Shown in pieces: positions 5,684 through 9,470 of a stretch of DNA of 9,470 nt. The DNA is taken from contig JAGDCK010000133.1 of NCBI GenBank assembly GCA_017958585.1, forward strand, positions 1 through 9,470, in the 5' to 3' direction. Position 1 is the first letter of the stretch, and each line of letters opens with the position of its first letter. The stretch is from Lachnospiraceae bacterium. Lineage in GTDB: Bacteria; Bacillota; Clostridia; Lachnospirales; Lachnospiraceae. The notes beneath the pieces are model-generated. The model was not told where the DNA came from, did not search any database, and saw nothing but the letters and a program-made list of their open reading frames with translations. The position numbers and the translations under genes were made by a program.

Positions 5684-6379
5684 ATGAACATCATTATCGC
5701 GGGAGGAAGCAGAGGCATCGGCAAAGCCATAGCCGGAGTGCTTGCGGAAAACGGTAACAAAGTGCTGATAACAGGCCGAAATATTGAGTCTTTAATAAAT
5801 GCACAAAAAGAGATCGGAAGCAATATATCCATATTTGATGCCGATATCAACGACGTAAAAAGAGTTGATGAACTGGCAAATTTTGTGGGAAATACTTTTG
5901 TTCCGGACGTGCTCATATTGTCGGCGGCACAGTTCCCAAAGCCTGAGACAGCCAGAAGCGTGGTGGATGCAGATGCAGAGGAACTTTCAGGCATAATTAA
6001 TACAAATGTGGTTTCCAACTACAGACTGGTCAAAAAGTTACTGCCATATTTAAAAAAGAGCCAAAACCCCAGGATAATAGTCATCGGCTCCACCGCAGGT
6101 GTGAGAACCGACAATGGCGGCGTATACGGCATATCAAAGGCGGCACTTATAAATTACGTTTACAATCTCAGGGCGGAACTCAAAAAGGAAAACATCGGCG
6201 TTTCGCTGATAAATCCCGGTGCAACCTTTACCGAGACCAGAAAAAAGAAAAGCCCCGAGGACGACAGTCTTTTGGAGAGCAAAGATTTCGGAATACTGGT
6301 AAATGCCTTACTGAACATGTCCCATCAGGCAGTTCTGGAGAGGGTAGATATCAGACCACTTGCGGGAGATACATATTAA
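5684..6379 (+). CDS. Short-chain dehydrogenase/reductase (classical SDR)
   Basis: A 231-residue NAD(P)-dependent oxidoreductase. It starts with the Rossmann strand and cofactor loop GGSRGIG (7-13) and has Arg32 after the second strand (ITGRN), which suggests NADP preference. The catalytic set is Asn108 (INTNVV), Ser136 (VIGSTAG), Tyr148 and Lys152 (VYGISK), with NPGATFTET (178-186) in the substrate loop region. The NNAG motif is replaced by LSAAQ at 79-83. A complete active site indicates a working enzyme acting on a carbonyl or alcohol; the substrate is unknown. It starts 11 nt after the nitroreductase stop, with an RBS overlapping that stop, so the two are likely made together. Its place among sulfur genes suggests a redox step on the scavenged compound. 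Confidence 0.9.
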   Translation: MNIIIAGGSRGIGKAIAGVLAENGNKVLITGRNIESLINAQKEIGSNISIFDADINDVKRVDELANFVGNTFVPDVLILSAAQFPKPETARSVVDADAEELSGIINTNVVSNYRLVKKLLPYLKKSQNPRIIVIGSTAGVRTDNGGVYGISKAALINYVYNLRAELKKENIGVSLINPGATFTETRKKKSPEDDSLLESKDFGILVNALLNMSHQAVLERVDIRPLAGDTY

Positions 6380-6399
6380 TCCGCGGATAGGAGCAAAAA

Positions 6400-7731
6400 A
6401 TGGATGCAGTAGAAGAAAAGATCATAAAGATCATAGATGAGCACAGAGAGGAACTTCTAAGCTTCGGACGTGACATTTACGACCATGCCGAGCTTGGCTA
6501 CAAGGAGTTTCGCACCGCAGAGAAATTTGCGGAATATACCGGAAAACTTGGGCTTCGCACCACCACCGGACATGCCGTGACAGGTGTGAAGGCATATTTA
6601 AACGAGGACAAAAAAGAAAATGCAAGCCTTGCCCTTATCGGGGAACTGGACGCCTTGAGAATTCCAAACCATCCTCATTTTAACGAGGAGAGCACCGGCG
6701 CTCACTGCTGCGGGCACCATGCCCAACTTACCGGAATCCTCGGAGCTGCAATAGCCCTTTCAGATCCCGAGATTGCAAAAAATCTTGACGGACAGGTGGT
6801 ATTTTTTGCGGTACCTGCAGAGGAGTACGGAGAGATCGAATTCAAAAACAGATTAAAGGATGAAGGCAAGATCAAATACGGCGGAGGAAAATGCGAGCTT
6901 ATCCGTATAGGAGCATTTGACGACATCGACCTGTCGATTGCGCACCACAGCATAAACGGAGACAAGATCAGCTTTTCCCAGAGCACAAACAACGGATTTG
7001 TGAGCAAGGTCATAAAGGTTCACGGAAAGGCTGCCCACGCAGCCGGTGCACCTCAGGATGGAATAAATGCATTAAATGCCGCATCTCTTGGCCTGGCAGC
7101 TCTCGGATATCACAGAGAGACATTCAAGGATACGGACCACGTAAGGATCCACCCGATCCTCACAAAGGGAGGGGACCTGGTAAACGTTATCCCTGAGGAA
7201 GCCGTAATCGAGACACTTGTAAGAGCCGCAAACAATGAAGCAATACTTGACGCGGCAAAGAAAACCGACAGAGCCTTCTTTGCTGGCGGTGCAGCTCTTG
7301 GAGCAACCGTTGAGATAGAGACCATGCCCGGATACCTTCCCACACTTCCAAATCCCATTGAGGAGGAACTTGTGGAGGCAGCAAAAATTGCAGGAGGGGA
7401 CAAGTACGCTGTTGAAGTACTTGACAATGCAGGTGATTTCTCGGGCGGCTCCACTGACGTGGGAGATCTGCAGCACATAATGCCGGTTTACACCTTTAAC
7501 ACCGGCGGAATCACAGGAAAGTTCCACGGAGCCGATTTTGACATCGTTGACGAGGAACTTACATATATCGAGACCGCCAAAGTATTTGCCCTTGGCGCCT
7601 ACAGATTTTTGCGTGACAATGCAAAGCTTTCAAAAAAGATCGTATCTGAATATGAACCAAAATTAAACAAGGAAAGTTACACTAAGCTGTTGGATTCCTA
7701 CATAAATACAGAGATCAGAAAGTTTGAGTGA
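6400..7731 (+). CDS. M20D-type metallo-amidohydrolase (AbgB / N-acyl amino acid hydrolase-like)
   Basis: A 443-residue zinc or manganese-dependent amidohydrolase. Motifs run in M20D order: GELDALRIP (81-89), GAHCCGHHAQ (100-109), the EE pair at 141-142 (general base and metal ligand), AHHS (181-184), the dimerisation-domain HGKAAHAAGAPQDG (208-221), SGGSTDVGD (348-356) and a late His376 in KFHGADFD. By comparison with the family, Cys104, His106, Glu142, His182/183 and His376 are the likely metal ligands and all are present. The GSTDVGD block recalls AbgB-type enzymes. Oddity: the usual CGHDxH reads CGHHAQ. Relatives cleave N-acyl, N-carbamoyl or peptide bonds of amino acids. With the ATC hydrolase-like gene, cleavage of an N-carbamoyl- or N-acyl-cysteine derivative is an attractive guess. 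RBS TAGGAG (6388-6393) sets the ATG. Confidence 0.88.
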   Translation: MDAVEEKIIKIIDEHREELLSFGRDIYDHAELGYKEFRTAEKFAEYTGKLGLRTTTGHAVTGVKAYLNEDKKENASLALIGELDALRIPNHPHFNEESTGAHCCGHHAQLTGILGAAIALSDPEIAKNLDGQVVFFAVPAEEYGEIEFKNRLKDEGKIKYGGGKCELIRIGAFDDIDLSIAHHSINGDKISFSQSTNNGFVSKVIKVHGKAAHAAGAPQDGINALNAASLGLAALGYHRETFKDTDHVRIHPILTKGGDLVNVIPEEAVIETLVRAANNEAILDAAKKTDRAFFAGGAALGATVEIETMPGYLPTLPNPIEEELVEAAKIAGGDKYAVEVLDNAGDFSGGSTDVGDLQHIMPVYTFNTGGITGKFHGADFDIVDEELTYIETAKVFALGAYRFLRDNAKLSKKIVSEYEPKLNKESYTKLLDSYINTEIRKFE

Positions 7732-7740
7732 TAACTTTCA

Positions 7741-7746
7741 AAGGAG
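7741..7746 (+). promoter_or_regulatory. Ribosome binding site deciding the PLP lyase start
   Basis: AAGGAG lies 5 nt before ATG 7752 and downstream of the alternative GTG at 7728, which has no comparable site. It supports the shorter 381-residue product. Confidence 0.75.
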
Positions 7747-7751
7747 AAGAA

Positions 7752-8897
7752 ATGGAAATAGAATCAAAATGTTTGCACTTAGCCCAGAAGACAAATGCAG
7801 AATCCATGGATAGATCAGGGGCTCTCAGCTTTCCAATCTATCAATCTGCAACATTCGGTCACAGAGGACTCGGAGAGTCCACAGGATATGATTACACAAG
7901 GATGCAGAATCCCACCAGGGAGCATCTTGAAAACACCATAAAAGAGCTGGAAAACGGAATCGATGCGGTAGCTTTTTCAAGCGGAATGGCTGCTATCGGA
8001 GCGGTCATGGAGCTGTTTTCCGCAGGTGATGCCATCATAGCCGATATGGATCTGTACGGCGGAAGCGTCAGACTTTTTGAGAATATTTCGAGAAAAAACG
8101 GAGTTGCTGTAATGCAGCTTGATGTCAACAAACAGGATGTGGAGGCTGCTATAACCACTGCCACAAAAGCTATTTACATCGAGACTCCCACAAATCCCAT
8201 GATGAGAGTTATCGATATTAAAAAACTGGCAGACCTTGCTCACAGACATGGATTACTTCTTATCGTGGACAATACATTTCTTTCCCCCTATTTTCAGAAT
8301 CCTCTGGATCTGGGGGCGGATATTGTGATCCACAGCGGTACCAAATTTCTGTCCGGACACCACGATACAATATGCGGTTTTGTGGTCGTAAAAGATGAGA
8401 AACTGGCGGACAAAATGAGATTTATATTAAAGACCACCGGTGCAGGATTGTCACCCTTTGACAGCTGGCTGGTAGTCCGCGGTATAAAGACTCTGTCTGT
8501 CAGAATGGAAAAAGAGGCGGAAAACGCCATGGAACTTGCAAAGTGGCTTAAAGAACAGAAAAAAGTAAAGAAAGTGCTTTACCCGGGACTGCCTGAGCAC
8601 GAAGGATTTGAAGTGATGAAAAACCAGTCAAGAGGCTTTGGCGCCATGCTGACATTTGTGGTTGATTCAAAGGAGACGGCCGTGAAACTCCTTGAAAAAG
8701 TGGAACTCATCACTTTTGCAGAGAGCCTTGGAGGATGTGAAACACTCGTTACATATCCAATTACCCAGACACACCCCGACCTGTCAAAGGAACAGCTTGA
8801 CAGATGCGGAATAACGGATTGCCTTTTGCGTCTGTCGGTGGGGCTTGAAAATGTGGAGGATTTGAAAAAGGATCTGGCCCATGCATTGGAGGATTAG
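7752..8897 (+). CDS. Cys/Met-metabolism PLP enzyme (cystathionine gamma-lyase/synthase type)
   Basis: A 381-residue PLP-dependent trans-sulfuration enzyme. Visible motifs are YDYTRMQNPTREHLE (46-60), SSGMAAIGAV (76-85), LYGGSVRLF (101-109), ETPTNPMMRV (144-153), IVDNTFLSPY (171-180), the PLP lysine Lys198 in HSGTKFL, and the C-terminal ESLGGCETLVTYP...THP (324-342) and LRLSVGLENVEDL (359-371). The start at ATG 7752 is preferred over an in-frame GTG at 7728 that overlaps the upstream stop, because AAGGAG (7741-7746) lies 5 nt before the ATG. Methionine gamma-lyases carry Cys after YG; here it is Gly104, favouring a cystathionine-type lyase or synthase, or another Cys-conjugate lyase. Exact reaction is unsettled. 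The gap from the M20 gene is 20 nt, and it is followed closely by a second C-S lyase. Confidence 0.9.
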   Translation: MEIESKCLHLAQKTNAESMDRSGALSFPIYQSATFGHRGLGESTGYDYTRMQNPTREHLENTIKELENGIDAVAFSSGMAAIGAVMELFSAGDAIIADMDLYGGSVRLFENISRKNGVAVMQLDVNKQDVEAAITTATKAIYIETPTNPMMRVIDIKKLADLAHRHGLLLIVDNTFLSPYFQNPLDLGADIVIHSGTKFLSGHHDTICGFVVVKDEKLADKMRFILKTTGAGLSPFDSWLVVRGIKTLSVRMEKEAENAMELAKWLKEQKKVKKVLYPGLPEHEGFEVMKNQSRGFGAMLTFVVDSKETAVKLLEKVELITFAESLGGCETLVTYPITQTHPDLSKEQLDRCGITDCLLRLSVGLENVEDLKKDLAHALED

Positions 8898-8899
8898 AG

Positions 8900-9470
8900 A
8901 TGGAGAGGAATTTGAGATTTGACGAATATGTGGATCGTCGAAATACGAAATCGCTAAAATATGATTTTGCTGCAGAGAGAGGAGCCACAAAGGATGCTCT
9001 TCCCATGTGGGTGGCAGACATGGATTTCAAGACCAGCTCATATGTCATCGATGCATTAAAAGAGACTGCCGAACATGGAATCTTTGGTTACAGCGAGAGA
9101 GATAATTCATTTACGGAAGCCCTTGTGGATTGGGAGAAAAGACGCCATGGGTACGATATTAAACCGGAATGGATCATCAATACACCCGGCATCGTATTTG
9201 CCCTTGCCCAAGCGGTCAAAGCCTTTACAAAAGAAGGTGATGCGGTCATCATACAGCAGCCCGTTTACTACCCTTTCTCCGAGGTAATAGTGGATAATGA
9301 CAGGCGCCTTATCAGTTCCGACTTGGTGCTCAATGAAGAGACCCATTCTTACGAGATCGACTTTGCGGATTTTGAAAAAAAAATAAAGGAAGAGAATGTA
9401 AAGCTTTTCTTTTTATGCAATCCTCATAATCCCACGGGAAGAGTCTGGACCAGAGAGGAACTGATAAAAC
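8900..9470 (+). CDS. MalY/PatB-type aminotransferase-like C-S lyase (3' end outside window)
   Basis: The first 190 residues of a PLP enzyme of the MalY/PatB group, which act as cystathionine beta-lyases or cysteine-S-conjugate beta-lyases giving a thiol, pyruvate and ammonia. The opening FDEYVDRRNTKSLKYD (7-22), PMWVADMDF (35-43), GIFGYSE (60-66), QPVYYPFSEV (120-129) and FLCNPHNPTGR (171-181) are characteristic. The PLP lysine lies beyond base 9470. The start ATG 8900 is 2 nt after the TAG of the previous gene, and GGAGG (8888-8892) within that gene is 7 nt upstream, so the two lyases are translationally coupled. The reading frame is open to the window edge. Distinguishing CBL from another C-S lyase needs the missing part and a phylogeny. 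Confidence 0.92.
   Translation, partial: MERNLRFDEYVDRRNTKSLKYDFAAERGATKDALPMWVADMDFKTSSYVIDALKETAEHGIFGYSERDNSFTEALVDWEKRRHGYDIKPEWIINTPGIVFALAQAVKAFTKEGDAVIIQQPVYYPFSEVIVDNDRRLISSDLVLNEETHSYEIDFADFEKKIKEENVKLFFLCNPHNPTGRVWTREELIK

Noticed and set aside
6702..7527. Long minus-strand ORFs opposite the M20 gene, and similar ones opposite other genes
   Set aside because: They are antisense shadows of well-supported genes, overlapping each other, with no RBS and no recognisable domains.
7728..7751. GTG start extending the PLP lyase by 8 residues, overlapping the M20 stop
   Set aside because: No RBS at the right distance, and a clear AAGGAG precedes the ATG at 7752.
7752..8897. Methionine gamma-lyase as the specific call
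   Set aside because: The diagnostic Cys after the YG of the substrate loop is Gly104 here, so only the broader family can be supported.
1..9470. CRISPR arrays, tRNA/rRNA genes, insertion-sequence ends
   Set aside because: None seen: no spaced direct repeats, no cloverleaf-like segments, no terminal inverted repeats flanking a transposase; the Rpn-like gene has no visible IS ends.

Overview
The window looks like chromosomal DNA of a low-to-moderate GC Firmicute, most likely a gut or rumen Lachnospiraceae-type Clostridium relative. The grounds are strong purine-rich ribosome binding sites, heavy AGA/AUA/CUU codon use, a lipoprotein substrate-binding protein with a Firmicute-style signal, and an Rpn-type PD-(D/E)XK protein with the EGREEGREEG tail common in that family. 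The genus cannot be fixed from the sequence. All supported genes are on the + strand.

Region 1 (1-1140) is a free-standing accessory unit. It has a terminator of an upstream gene (21-57), a ~170-nt leader with a possible extended -10 promoter and a long hairpin, one Rpn/PDDEXK nuclease-like gene (255-1079), and its own terminator (1094-1132). The two terminators share a 14-base core.

Region 2 (1141-1500) is the control region of a large operon. A TTGACA promoter is followed by a 32-codon ORF rich in Cys (4) and Met (6), with a good RBS, and then by a 9-bp intrinsic terminator before the first structural gene. This is the layout of a ribosome-mediated transcription attenuator responding to Cys (or Met) supply.

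Region 3 (1503-9470, running off the window) is a tightly packed run of nine genes. In order they are an L-2-amino-thiazoline-4-carboxylate (ATC) hydrolase-like protein, a NitT/TauT/Ssu-type ABC importer (permease, lipoprotein receptor, ATPase), a nitroreductase-fold flavoprotein with an N-terminal extension, an SDR oxidoreductase, an M20D amidohydrolase, a Cys/Met-metabolism PLP lyase (cystathionine gamma-lyase/synthase type), and a MalY/PatB-type C-S lyase cut by the window edge.

The combined reading is inference. A small organosulfur compound is imported, opened or trimmed (ring hydrolase, redox enzymes, amidohydrolase) and cleaved by two PLP lyases to give cysteine, homocysteine or sulfide. 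The whole set would be induced when charged Cys-tRNA is scarce. The ATC hydrolase + M20 pair resembles the known Pseudomonas ATC-to-cysteine route (ATC to N-carbamoyl-cysteine to cysteine), but a dedicated importer, two redox enzymes and a Cys-rich leader peptide suggest a wider, possibly undescribed, sulfur-scavenging pathway. The substrate cannot be told from sequence.
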